Part shown: positions 19,479-27,520 of the stretch, piece after piece
How the letters are laid out: each line of letters begins with the position of its first letter
Numbering within the stretch: position 1 is the first letter of the stretch
Assembly: GCF_002994615.1 (NCBI RefSeq)
Contig: NZ_PVNK01000293.1
Span: forward strand, 1 to 52,116
DNA length: 52,116 bases
Direction of reading: 5' to 3'
DNA from: Enhygromyxa salina
Lineage (GTDB): Bacteria > Myxococcota_A > Polyangia > Nannocystales > Nannocystaceae
Notes under the pieces: generated by a model
Told to the model about the DNA's origin: nothing
The model's input: the letters and a program-made list of their open reading frames with translations, nothing else
The model's database searches: none
Program-made: the position numbers and the translations under genes

Positions 19479-20786
19479 TCACAGCGCGGTGAGGTATTCG
19501 TTCCCGCACACATCCGTGACGGCGAGCGAGAACGACTCGCCGAGCCCGAGCAGCAGACCAGCCGCGGCCAACCCGGCAAAGTCGATGTCCAGCTGCCAGC
19601 TCGCGCTGCTGCTGTCGAAGTCTGCGGGGCTGAACGTGATCCCGACGCCCTCGAAGTCGAGCAGAGGCAGATCCGGTTGTTCGAGCCCGACGATCTCCTG
19701 GAAGTCGATGCGCAGCTCGTCAAGGAGCTCGCCCTGCAGACCGCGGATCTGCAGCGTGACGAGCTCGACGTCGAGCTGCTGGCTGAGATCCATGACCGAA
19801 CCAGGGGCCCCAGGCGCGCGCGGGATCTCGATGTGAGCGCGAACGCCCAGGCCGTTCAAGCTCAGGCTCGCGCTGTGCTTGGTCGTGTCGAAGTGCGGCA
19901 GATAGGCGAAGGGGTTGCGAGCGTGGGCCGACGTCGGATACGACTCGCGGATCTCGAAGTGCAGGTGCTCGTAGGTCGCGCCGCTATCGCCGATGACCGC
20001 GATCTGATCTTGTCGTTGCACGCGTGGATACGCTGTGATCGGCTCGCCGCTGGACTTGAAGTGGGTCCGTCGGCGGCCGCGATTCTCCGCGTTCGTACCG
20101 GAGCCGCCGAGGTAGTAGTACTCGCCCAGATCGACCTCGACCTGGGCAGCGGCGTCGCCATCGACCCCGAGCCGAGCCGGGAACGCTCCGAGCTCGAGCT
20201 CATCGAGGTGCATGTACACGCTATAGAGGGTCGGCGCGCCCGGGTGTAGATCGGCCTCGAGGTGTTCAATGATGACCACGTTGCCGGCCGATTCCGAGTA
20301 ACTGGCGATCGCACCTTCGTTTGGGTTCGGGCGGTTCCCGATCGCGTAGATCGTCCCATCTGCGACGGCGTAAACCGGGTCGTGAAAGCCACCGTCGTCG
20401 GCGTGACCGGGGAGGTCGATGCCGTCGTGCCAGTCATAGCTGCCAGCGAGCAGGCGCGGACCAAAGGCGTCGTGGACCCGGGTCTGGTCCGTGGCCGTCC
20501 CCGTAGTCGGCCAGACCAGGTCGAACCCGCAGCCCCCCGCCTCGGGTTGGTTTGGGGAGGCGGGTGAGCTCGGGGGCTCTGGCAGCGGGTCCGGGATCGG
20601 CGGCGTCTCATCACCCTCGTCCGTGTCCGATTCCGCGCCCATGTCCGATTCCGCGCCCGTGTCCGATTCATCGTCCCCGAGCTCGGTCGGCGAGTCGACG
20701 CTGTCAAACGCGTGCTCGAGCCCATCCTCGCTACACCCCAACACGATCGAGCAGACCACCAAGATAACTGCGGGACGCGGTGCCAT
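19479..20786 (-). CDS. M23-type metallopeptidase lipoprotein
   Basis: 435 residues. The signal peptide ends in VLGC (Cys18), followed by a long acidic, then Pro-rich spacer to about residue 85. The LytM/M23 core shows DWHDGIDLPG (zinc ligands His120 and Asp124), VYAVADGTIYAIG, NVVIIEHLE and EHLHFEIR (His274, His276). These enzymes cut peptidoglycan cross-bridges or, when inactive, activate amidases; here the zinc residues are present. The core is split by a long insertion (VYMHLDELELGAFPARLGVDG to HFKSSGEPI). The C-terminal ~140 residues form an unrecognised beta-rich domain. It is divergent from the cytochrome gene at 21060; the 273-bp gap is AT-rich near 20787-20840, suiting promoters. Confidence 0.85.
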   Translation of the reverse strand: MAPRPAVILVVCSIVLGCSEDGLEHAFDSVDSPTELGDDESDTGAESDMGAESDTDEGDETPPIPDPLPEPPSSPASPNQPEAGGCGFDLVWPTTGTATDQTRVHDAFGPRLLAGSYDWHDGIDLPGHADDGGFHDPVYAVADGTIYAIGNRPNPNEGAIASYSESAGNVVIIEHLEADLHPGAPTLYSVYMHLDELELGAFPARLGVDGDAAAQVEVDLGEYYYLGGSGTNAENRGRRRTHFKSSGEPITAYPRVQRQDQIAVIGDSGATYEHLHFEIRESYPTSAHARNPFAYLPHFDTTKHSASLSLNGLGVRAHIEIPRAPGAPGSVMDLSQQLDVELVTLQIRGLQGELLDELRIDFQEIVGLEQPDLPLLDFEGVGITFSPADFDSSSASWQLDIDFAGLAAAGLLLGLGESFSLAVTDVCGNEYLTAL

Positions 20787-21059
20787 TGCTCAATAGTGTG
20801 CCTCAATCTGATAATTAGCTCAAATTTTTGACGTAATCCCGAGCACCACGCATGCACAAGCCAATACTCGCCGATGAACTTGGTCAGCGAGCCGAGCAGC
20901 CGGGCGCCGGGGTCTCCGACGCAGATCCAATCCCCGGGAGGATTGTCCCCCAGCGACCTTCTGAGATCGCGCATTCGCCGCTACTCGTGGTAAATCGCGA
21001 AGGAGCCCGGAGCGATATCGACCTCCTCCTCGACCACCCGGGCGCGAAAGAATGACAGC

Positions 21060-22139
21060 ATGAGCGTGACCACGAGCATGTGGCTGGGTGTCTTGTTCCT
21101 CGCGCTGGCGGTCGCCGCCGTGCTGCTGCAGGCGTGGCTGTGGGGACCCAAATTCTGGAATGAAGAGACAAAGAAGACCGAGGCGCCCAAGCGCTGGCTG
21201 CGGTTTCACGCCTTCGTCGGCTACGTCTACGGGCTGATCTACATCGCGATGATGTGGAACATGTTTCCGCGCCTGTGGCAGTACCAGTACGAGCTCCCGG
21301 CGCGGACGGTCATCCACGCGGTCGTGGCGATCATCTTGGGTGTCTTGCTGATCACCAAGATCATGATCTTGCTGTTCTTTCGCCACTTCGAGGAGGCGAC
21401 GCCGAAGTTCGGCTTTGGGCTGATGTTGTGCACGGTCGTGCTGATCACCTTGTCGGTCCCCCACGCGGCCCGGGCTCTCGATCTCCAGGGCCGGACCGCC
21501 GACCCCGAGAACATCGCGCGGACCGAGAAGGTGCTCGAGACGATCGACTTTGGCGAGGGCGCGCCCGAGCTCGCCGAGCTGACCTCGAGGCGCGGCCTCC
21601 AGGAGGGCCGCGACCTGCTCGTCAACAAGTGCGTGACCTGCCACGACATGCGCACGATCCTGCTCAAGCCGCGCACGGGCGCGCGCTGGCACGAGCTCGT
21701 GATCCGCATGCAAGACAAGCCCGACCCGTTCAGCAGCAACCCGCTGTCCGACGAGGAGGTGCCCTACGTGACCGCCTACCTGATCGCGATCTCGCCCGAC
21801 ATCCAGGCCTCTCGCAAGCGCAAGGTCGCAGACGAGCGCCAGGCTCGCGCGGAGCAGGCCAAGACCGTGGCCGCGATGGCCAGGGCGCCCGAGGCCGCGG
21901 CCGCAGCCGCCGACACCTCAGGCCCGAGCATCGAGGTCGACGAGGCCAAGGGCAAGGCGATCGTCGAGGCCCGCTGCAAGGACTGCCACGAGCTCGACGA
22001 GGTCGAGAGCTACGGCGGGGCCGACATCGCGGGCTGGGCCGAGGTCGTCACCTCGATGGTCGAGGAGGGCGCCGAGATCACGAAGGACGAGGCGATGGTC
22101 CTCGCGCCCTACCTCGCCCACGCGTACCCGAAGAAGTGA
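21060..22139 (+). CDS. Membrane-anchored dihaem cytochrome c
   Basis: 359 residues. The N-terminal half has hydrophobic spans near residues 5-27, 49-70, 83-105 and 117-138, with His residues (RFHAFVGYVYG, VIHAVVAII, FFRHFEEATPKFGFG) that could bind haem b or quinone. Two c-type haem sites follow: CVTCH near residue 194 and CKDCH near 304, separated by an Ala-rich linker (EAAAAAADTSGPS). This suggests an inner-membrane protein passing electrons to periplasmic carriers. I do not recognise the exact family, and no other electron-transfer gene is adjacent. Start by ATG 21060, with a weak GAAAG upstream. Confidence 0.85.
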   Translation: MSVTTSMWLGVLFLALAVAAVLLQAWLWGPKFWNEETKKTEAPKRWLRFHAFVGYVYGLIYIAMMWNMFPRLWQYQYELPARTVIHAVVAIILGVLLITKIMILLFFRHFEEATPKFGFGLMLCTVVLITLSVPHAARALDLQGRTADPENIARTEKVLETIDFGEGAPELAELTSRRGLQEGRDLLVNKCVTCHDMRTILLKPRTGARWHELVIRMQDKPDPFSSNPLSDEEVPYVTAYLIAISPDIQASRKRKVADERQARAEQAKTVAAMARAPEAAAAAADTSGPSIEVDEAKGKAIVEARCKDCHELDEVESYGGADIAGWAEVVTSMVEEGAEITKDEAMVLAPYLAHAYPKK

Positions 22140-22140
22140 G

Positions 22141-22159
22141 CGGGGGCGCTCAGCCCCCG
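22141..22159 (+). terminator. GC hairpin after the cytochrome gene
   Basis: CGGGGGC-GCTCA-GCCCCCG starts one base after the stop: a 7-bp stem with a 5-nt loop. No T-tract follows, so its efficiency as a terminator is uncertain. Confidence 0.45.
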
Positions 22160-22217
22160 GGGATGAGGGCGAACAGCGCGCTGAGGACCTAAAACGAGTC
22201 GCGCCCACGAATTGAAC

Positions 22218-22245
22218 GAGCCGCCTCGCGCAACGCGGGCGGCTC
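22218..22245. terminator. Hairpin between convergent genes
   Basis: GAGCCGCC-T-CGCG-CAA-CGCG-GGCGGCTC forms a 12-bp stem with one bulged T and a 3-nt loop. It sits between the cytochrome gene and the convergent DUF4920-type lipoprotein gene and could end transcription from both sides. No long T-run is present. Confidence 0.5.
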
Positions 22246-22264
22246 TCGTCGTGTGCGATTGAAC

Positions 22265-22909
22265 TCAGCTGTTGGCGGCGAGCTCGACAGCGGTCGCGTG
22301 AAGGAAGATCTCCTGCCGCGGCCCGTCACCCTCGAGCTTGTCGTCGCCGTCTCGCTTGAGGTGCGCGACGTTGGCCTCGGTCAGCTCCTTGGCCTCGAGC
22401 GTGCCCTCGACGATCGCGGCCTTGCCCTCGCCATCCATCGGGATTGCGAACGCGTGGTCCTTGACGAGCACCCGCGCCGAGAACTCGCCCTCGTTGATGA
22501 CCATCCAGCAGCCCTTCTTCTGACACACGCTCTCGACGGTGCCGCTGACCTTCACGGCCTCGCTCGGCACCCCGCTGGCCAGCACGGCCGACAGCGGCTG
22601 GGCCTCGGCGAGCGCGAACGCTGCGCCAAAGTGGCCGGTCGACTCGGTCGGCGCGGCCTCGCCATGCTCGCAGCTCTCACCCTCGGCCTTCTTCTCTTCG
22701 TGGATGCAGCCTTCCTCGGGGTCGACGGTCCCGGCCGCGACCTCCTGATCGCCGGCCTTCTTGGCGTCGGCCTTGGCGTCGGCCTTCTCCTCGGCCTTCT
22801 CGTCCTTCTTGTCCTCAGCTTTGTCCTTACCCTCGTCGGCCTTCTTGTCGCAGGCGGTCAGGGGGGTCAGCGCGAGGGCGAGCGTGAGCATCATCGGCAA
22901 CGAACGCAT
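22265..22909 (-). CDS. DUF4920-like lipoprotein
   Basis: 214 residues. The lipobox is LTAC (Cys20), followed by a Lys/Glu/Asp/Ala-rich spacer (about 23-55) that is highly charged and probably unfolded. The C-terminal domain contains VKVSGTVESVCQKKGCWMVI near residue 120, the signature of DUF4920 proteins, which are small OB-fold-like envelope proteins of unknown function. The two cysteines of CQKKGC are conserved in that family and could bind metal. CIHEEKK and SCEHGEAA before it add further Cys/His. It is convergent with the cytochrome gene and divergent from the dus gene. A role in metal or haem handling is only a guess. Confidence 0.75.
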   Translation of the reverse strand: MRSLPMMLTLALALTPLTACDKKADEGKDKAEDKKDEKAEEKADAKADAKKAGDQEVAAGTVDPEEGCIHEEKKAEGESCEHGEAAPTESTGHFGAAFALAEAQPLSAVLASGVPSEAVKVSGTVESVCQKKGCWMVINEGEFSARVLVKDHAFAIPMDGEGKAAIVEGTLEAKELTEANVAHLKRDGDDKLEGDGPRQEIFLHATAVELAANS

Positions 22910-23079
22910 GGCCGGCAGTTTGCCATGGACGATCGGGTGGTCAATGGTCCGACACCCGCGATTTGCTCCGGTACAGTGGGCAAAAGCTCACGCGGGGCGG
23001 GCGGGCACGCCGCAAACGAGAGAGGCTGCTGAAAAGGGTTTTCGTTTTCTGAGCTCGCCCAAGTAAGGGAGACTGCGAC

Positions 23080-24303
23080 GTGGCCCAAAGCCCAAAGCCC
23101 GTCCGGCTCGGCGCGATCGAGCTGTGGCCACCGGTGGTGCTCGCGCCGATGGCCGGGGTCACGGACTACCCCTTTCGCGCGCTGTGCCGTCGCTTCGCAG
23201 CCGAGGCCTTCGCCCGCACCGGTGGCCCCGATACCGCGACACCGGGCCAGACACCGGGCTTGTTCGTGAGCGAGATGATCACCGCGCGGCCGCTGGTCGA
23301 GGGCAACCGCAAGACCCTGCGCCTCGCGAGCTTCGGCCCCGACGAGTCCCCGCGCAGCCTTCAGCTCTACGGCGTCGACCCCTACCACGTGGGCGAGGCG
23401 GTCAAGCGCCTCGTCGGCGAGGGCTCGATCGATCATCTCGACATGAACTTTGGCTGCCCGGTGCCCAAGGTCACCCGCCGCGGTGGCGGCTCGGCGATCC
23501 CGGCCAAGCCCAAGCTGCTCGCGAAGATCGTCCGCGCCGCGGTCGGGGCCGCGGGCGAAATTCCGGTCACGATCAAATTCCGCAAGGGCATCGACGATCG
23601 CCTCTTGACCTTCCGCGACGCCGGGCGCGTCGGGCAGGACGAGGGCTGCGCAGCCGTTGGGCTCCACGCGCGCACGGCCGCGCAGTTCTACGAGGACGGC
23701 GCCGACTGGGACGCGATCGCGGAGCTCGTCGATCTCCTCACAATCCCCGTGTTCGGCAACGGCGACATCTGGGAGGCCGACGACGCGCGCAGGATGATGC
23801 GCGAGACCGGCTGCGCGGGGGTCATCATTGGGCGCGGGTGCCTGGGGCGGCCGTGGTTGTTCGCGGAGCTCGTCGAGCTGCTGTGCGGCCGACAGCCCGG
23901 CGCGCCGCCTCGCTTTGGGGTCGTCGCCGCGATCATGCGCGAGCACGCCGGGGCCATGGTCGCGTGGTCGGGCCGCGAGGGGTCCGAGCGTGGGCGGGCG
24001 GGGCTGTCCGTGGAGCAGGGGGCGCTGCGGGCGTTTCGAAAGCACGCGAGCTGGTACACGAAGGGTTTCCGGGGCAGCACCGCGCTGCGCGAGCGGCTGA
24101 TGCACGTCGAGACGCTGGCCGAGCTCGACGAGCTCCTCGCGAGCTGCGACCCCGACGAGCCCTTCCCCGACCACGCGCTGCGGGCCGTCCGAGGCAAGCG
24201 TGGCCGGCTGCGCAAGGTCGTGCTCCCAGCCGGCTACCGCGACGAGCTCGATGACGATCGCCCGCCAGCGGCAGACGCCGAGCAGCTCAGCTCCGGCGGC
24301 TGA
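23080..24303 (+). CDS. dus: tRNA-dihydrouridine synthase
   Basis: 407 residues from GTG 23080, with AAGGGAG about 10 nt upstream. FMN-binding TIM-barrel motifs of the Dus family are VVLAPMAGVTDYPFRALCRR near residue 20, LQLYGVDP, HLDMNFGCPVPKVTRRGGGSA with the catalytic Cys, VTIKFRKGIDD, LHARTAAQFY, VFGNGDIWEADDA and GVIIGRGCLGRPWLF. These enzymes reduce uridines in tRNA to dihydrouridine using NADPH. It reads as DusB-like, but I would not fix the subfamily. Its 3' end overlaps the convergent GIY-YIG gene by 17 nt. Confidence 0.93.
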   Translation: MAQSPKPVRLGAIELWPPVVLAPMAGVTDYPFRALCRRFAAEAFARTGGPDTATPGQTPGLFVSEMITARPLVEGNRKTLRLASFGPDESPRSLQLYGVDPYHVGEAVKRLVGEGSIDHLDMNFGCPVPKVTRRGGGSAIPAKPKLLAKIVRAAVGAAGEIPVTIKFRKGIDDRLLTFRDAGRVGQDEGCAAVGLHARTAAQFYEDGADWDAIAELVDLLTIPVFGNGDIWEADDARRMMRETGCAGVIIGRGCLGRPWLFAELVELLCGRQPGAPPRFGVVAAIMREHAGAMVAWSGREGSERGRAGLSVEQGALRAFRKHASWYTKGFRGSTALRERLMHVETLAELDELLASCDPDEPFPDHALRAVRGKRGRLRKVVLPAGYRDELDDDRPPAADAEQLSSGG

Positions 24304-24889
24304 GGGCGCCCTTCTTTGCCGTCTTCTTCTTTTTCACCGTCTTTTTCTTCGCCGCCGTCTTCTTTTTCGCTGCAGTCGTCTTCTTCTTCGCCGCCGCCGC
24401 CGTCTTCTTCTTTTTCTTCGCCGCCGTCTTCTTTTTCTTCGCCGCCGTCTTCTTTTTCGCTGCCGCCGTCTTCTTCTTCGCTGTCGCCGTCTTCTTCTTC
24501 GCCGCCGCCGTCTTCTTCGCTGTCGTCGTCTTCTTCGCCGCCGTCTTCTTGGCCACGCTCCGGGTGGTCTGCGGGGTCTCGAGCTCGGCCGTGGCGATCG
24601 CTTCGCGCGAGCGGCTGGGCTCGCTCGGCTCCCAGGTCGATCGCCGCGGGCCTCGGCAGCGCTTGAGCTGGTACTCGTGAATCGAGGCCTCGCTCCGCGA
24701 AAAGGGGCCCCAGGTCCGGGCCAGTGTCCAGGGTCGCCCGGCCCGGGTCGACTTGGCGCCGCCGGGCTGCTCGCCGTTGTGCTGGGCGAGGCGCCGGTCG
24801 AGCTCGGTGCTGATCCCGACGTAGGTTCGGCCCCGAGCCGATCGCAGCAGGTACAGCCACCAGCGCAGGGCCTCGGTCTCGTCGCTCAT
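24287..24889 (-). CDS. GIY-YIG domain protein with a histone-H1-like Lys/Ala tail
   Basis: 200 residues. Residues 8-85 form a single GIY-YIG nuclease domain: WWLYLLRSARGRTYVGIST, the Arg-containing RRLAQHNGE, and the SIHEYQLKRCRG helix with the expected catalytic Glu. Residues ~110-195 are almost only Lys, Ala and Thr in AAKKKTA-type repeats, like bacterial histone-H1-like proteins. The tail should bind DNA or RNA non-specifically, targeting the nuclease domain to nucleic acid. The repeat DNA (TTCTTCGCCGCCGTC units on the + strand) is prone to length change. No frameshift is seen. Function in DNA repair or nucleoid biology is inferred only from the domains. Confidence 0.82.
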   Translation of the reverse strand: MSDETEALRWWLYLLRSARGRTYVGISTELDRRLAQHNGEQPGGAKSTRAGRPWTLARTWGPFSRSEASIHEYQLKRCRGPRRSTWEPSEPSRSREAIATAELETPQTTRSVAKKTAAKKTTTAKKTAAAKKKTATAKKKTAAAKKKTAAKKKKTAAKKKKKTAAAAKKKTTAAKKKTAAKKKTVKKKKTAKKGALSRRS

Positions 24890-24931
24890 TGGTCAATGAG
24901 GCTGCCCCGAAGTTCCGCTAGAGTCCACGCG

Positions 24932-25741
24932 ATGGCGCTCGATCTCCGTCAACGCAAGGTCCTGCTGACTGGCGCATCCCGAGGCTTGGGGGCGCACATC
25001 GCCCGGGGGCTGGCCGAGCGCGGCGCGACGCTGATCCTGACCGCCCGGGATGAGACCCAGCTCGCCGACACGGCCGCGGCCTGCGAGGCCCTCGGGGCCC
25101 CGGTCACGGTCCTCGCGGCCGACCTCGCGCGCGCGGACGAGCGCGCGAGCCTGAGTTCGGCCGCCGGCGAGGTCGACATCCTGATCAACAACGCGGGCGT
25201 CGAGTACACGCGGCGCCTCCTCGATCAGACCGACGCTCAAGTCGAGGCCCAGCTCGCGCTCAACCTCACCGCGCCGATCGATCTCACCCGCCGCGCGCTC
25301 CCGGGCATGATCGCCCGCGGACGCGGGACGATCGTCAACGTGTCGTCGATGTCGGGCAAGGGCGCGACGCCCTACAACTCGGTCTACGCCGCGACCAAAT
25401 CCGGGCTCACGGGCTTCTCGGCCTCGCTGCGGATCGAGCTGCTCGGGACCGGCGTCCACGTCGCCGTTGTCTGCCCGGGCTTCGTCTCCGCAGGCATGTG
25501 GGGCCGGACGGGGCTGCGCGCCCCCCTGGCGTTGCGCGAGGTCAAGCCCGAGAAGGTCAGCCGGGCGGTGCTTCGGGCGATCGACGGCGCCCCCGAGGTC
25601 CTGGTCACAGCCGGACCGGTCCGGCCTCTGCTCGCGCTCCGCGAGCTGTTCCCCGGGATCGAGGCGCCGGCCCTGCGCGCGATGGGCATCCTCCGCGCGC
25701 TCGAGCGCCGCGCCGACGCGCTCGAGCAGACGAAGGACTGA
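24932..25741 (+). CDS. Short-chain dehydrogenase/reductase
   Basis: 269 residues from ATG 24932. Classical SDR motifs: TGASRGLG (residues 13-20) for NAD(P) binding, ILINNAG near 85, IVNVSSMSG with the catalytic Ser, and YAATK with Tyr152/Lys156. PGFVSAGMW follows as in the family. The size and a C-terminal proline/arginine-rich extension (LLALRELFPGIEAPALRAMG) resemble the group annotated as DltE/YqjQ-like or lipid-modifying SDRs. The Arg of LTARDE after beta-2 favours NADPH. It starts 42 bp from the divergent GIY-YIG gene. Substrate unknown. Confidence 0.9.
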   Translation: MALDLRQRKVLLTGASRGLGAHIARGLAERGATLILTARDETQLADTAAACEALGAPVTVLAADLARADERASLSSAAGEVDILINNAGVEYTRRLLDQTDAQVEAQLALNLTAPIDLTRRALPGMIARGRGTIVNVSSMSGKGATPYNSVYAATKSGLTGFSASLRIELLGTGVHVAVVCPGFVSAGMWGRTGLRAPLALREVKPEKVSRAVLRAIDGAPEVLVTAGPVRPLLALRELFPGIEAPALRAMGILRALERRADALEQTKD

Positions 25742-25755
25742 TACAATCGCAGCGT

Positions 25756-26364
25756 ATGGGACCTCGCTCGAGCGTCGGTGTTGGGCTGTGCGTGCTGCTC
25801 TCGCTGGCCTGCCGGAGGGACAACCCGGCCTTCGACGCCGCGGCGACCGAGACCCAGCAGATGGAGATCGGCGACAGCAACGACACCGAGGGCGCGAGCG
25901 CCGACTCGAACTCCGGTGAGGGTGACGGCGACACCGGGCCAGGCGACGGCGACGGCGACACCGGGCCAGGCGACAGCGACGGCGACGGCGACACCGGGCC
26001 CGGCGACGGCGACGGCGACGGCGACACCGGGCCAGGTGATGGCGACGGCGACGGCGACGGCGATGGCGATGGCGAGACCGAGACCGGAGCAGGCGAGACC
26101 GGCACCGACAGCGGCGACACGTGCACGAACCTCGACCTCGAAGCGGACTGCCTCGAGTGCATCAACGACCAGTGCTGCGAACCGCTGTTCGCCTGCGACG
26201 GCCTCCTAGAGTGCGCGTGCTACATCACGTGCATCCTCCAGGATGGAAAGCCCCAGGACCAGTGCGTGATCGAATGTAACATCGACGATGAGCCGCCTCC
26301 GTCCTCCGGCGCCGCGCTCGAGTGCATCCTCGACGGAGAGTGCTCGGACTTCTGCGACAACTGA
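25756..26364 (+). CDS. Lipoprotein with GDGD tandem repeats and a Cys-rich C-terminus
   Basis: 202 residues. The signal ends in LSLAC (Cys19). Residues ~50-120 are tandem GDGDTGPGDGDGD-type repeats encoded by GGCGAC hexamers, an acidic and flexible spacer that may bind calcium. The C-terminal ~75 residues hold about 14 cysteines (ADCLECINDQCCEPLFACDG, LLECACYITCIL), suggesting several disulfides. This resembles many small myxobacterial cell-surface lipoproteins with no known function. It starts 12 bp after the SDR gene, so they may share a transcript. MetF follows 37 bp later. Confidence 0.8.
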   Translation: MGPRSSVGVGLCVLLSLACRRDNPAFDAAATETQQMEIGDSNDTEGASADSNSGEGDGDTGPGDGDGDTGPGDSDGDGDTGPGDGDGDGDTGPGDGDGDGDGDGDGETETGAGETGTDSGDTCTNLDLEADCLECINDQCCEPLFACDGLLECACYITCILQDGKPQDQCVIECNIDDEPPPSSGAALECILDGECSDFCDN

Positions 26365-26401
26365 TGTCCCCGGACCCACGGCCGTGCTATCCGATGCTGG
26401 C

Positions 26402-27331
26402 ATGCTGATCCGCGATCGACTCGCCCACAAGCGCCCGGTGTTCAGCTTCGAGTTCTTCCCGCCCAAGAACGCGAAGGGTGAGCGCGTGCTGTGGCGGAGC
26501 CTCGAGCAGCTCGCCCCGCTCGAGCCCGACTTCGTGTCGGTGACCTACGGGGCCGGCGGCAGCACCCGGACCCGGACCGTCGAGCTCGTCGGTCGGATCA
26601 AGCGTGAGCTCGGCGTCGAGCCCCTCGCCCACCTGACCTGCGCGGGCAGCACCCGCGACGAGCTCGAGGCCGTCGTCGAGCGCCTGCTCGAGCAGGGCAT
26701 CCGCAACATCCTGGCCCTGCGCGGCGATCCCCCCCGGGGCCAAGAGACCTTCGAGCACACGCCCGGGGGCTTTCGCTACGCGAGCGAGCTGACCGCGTGG
26801 CTGCGCGATCGCTGGCCGGAGCTGTGCGTCGGCGGGGCCTGCTACCCCGAGGTCCACCCCGAGGCCCCAAGCGGCGAGGCCGACCTGCGCAACCTCCAGG
26901 CCAAGGTCGACGCGGGCGCGGAATTTTTGATCTCCCAGCTCTTCTTCGACAACGCGGCCTACTTCGAGTTCACGGATCGCGCGCGCGGGGCCGGCATCGA
27001 GGTCCCGATCATCCCGGGCATCATGCCGGTCACCAACGTCAAGCAGATCGAGCGCTTCACCAAGATGTGCGGGGCGACGATCCCCAAGGTGCTCCACCAG
27101 CGCCTCCACGCGATCGCCGACACCAAGGACGGCTACGACCCCCAAGAGGTGTTCTGGACCGGGGTCAGCTACGCCGCCCACCAGTGCCGCGAGCTCCTCG
27201 ATCGCCCTCCCGGAGGGCCCTTCCGGCGCCAAGCTTCGACGGTCGCCGGGGTTCACTTCTATACGCTCAACCGCTCGCCCGCGACGCGGGCCCTGTTCGA
27301 GATCCTCGAGCTCGCGCGGCCCGTGCGCTGA
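26402..27331 (+). CDS. metF: Methylenetetrahydrofolate reductase
   Basis: 309 residues, usual bacterial MetF size. Family motifs: FSFEFFPPKN near the start, with the Glu of the active site; VSVTYGAGGSTR; HLTCAGSTRDEL; NILALRGDPPRG with the FAD/folate-binding Asp; GGACYPEVHPEA; FLISQLFFDNAAYF; and PIIPGIMPVTN. The enzyme reduces 5,10-methylene-THF to 5-methyl-THF with FAD for methionine synthesis. The extended open frame would start earlier, inside the lipoprotein gene; ATG 26402 fits MetF N-termini. No methionine synthase or riboswitch is visible next to it. Confidence 0.95.
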   Translation: MLIRDRLAHKRPVFSFEFFPPKNAKGERVLWRSLEQLAPLEPDFVSVTYGAGGSTRTRTVELVGRIKRELGVEPLAHLTCAGSTRDELEAVVERLLEQGIRNILALRGDPPRGQETFEHTPGGFRYASELTAWLRDRWPELCVGGACYPEVHPEAPSGEADLRNLQAKVDAGAEFLISQLFFDNAAYFEFTDRARGAGIEVPIIPGIMPVTNVKQIERFTKMCGATIPKVLHQRLHAIADTKDGYDPQEVFWTGVSYAAHQCRELLDRPPGGPFRRQASTVAGVHFYTLNRSPATRALFEILELARPVR

Positions 27332-27332
27332 G

Positions 27333-27485
27333 CTACTCGGTCTTGGCCGGCGACGCCGCCTTGGTGTCGTGCTGATTCGCGCCATCGGCTCCGGGCTCGT
27401 CGAGCATCGGGCGGATCACGAAGAACCACAGCAGCGTGATCACGAGGGCGACGAGGGGCACGGCGTAGGGCTTGAGCTTGTCCAT
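27333..27485 (-). CDS. 50-residue single-pass membrane protein
   Basis: The reading frame from ATG 27485 to TAG 27333 gives 50 residues: MDKLKPYAVP, a hydrophobic span VPLVALVITLLWFFVI (about residues 9-24), RPMLDEPG, and a polar tail ending SPAKTE. Basic residues before and acidic residues after the span suit a single transmembrane helix. It lies between the convergent metF end (27331) and the divergent sirtuin (27521). Codon use is as GC-rich as the neighbours. It was found by hand and has no recognised family; small size leaves some doubt. Confidence 0.6.
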   Translation of the reverse strand: MDKLKPYAVPLVALVITLLWFFVIRPMLDEPGADGANQHDTKAASPAKTE

Positions 27486-27520
27486 GGTCAGCGTGGTTGC
27501 GAGGGCCACCTAGGATTAGC

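Noticed and set aside
20787..21059. Specific promoter boxes upstream of the M23 lipoprotein (TTACGT, 17 nt, TATCAG on the minus strand)
   Set aside because: The match to a consensus promoter is weak, and myxobacterial promoters are poorly predictable by eye; only AT-richness is reported.
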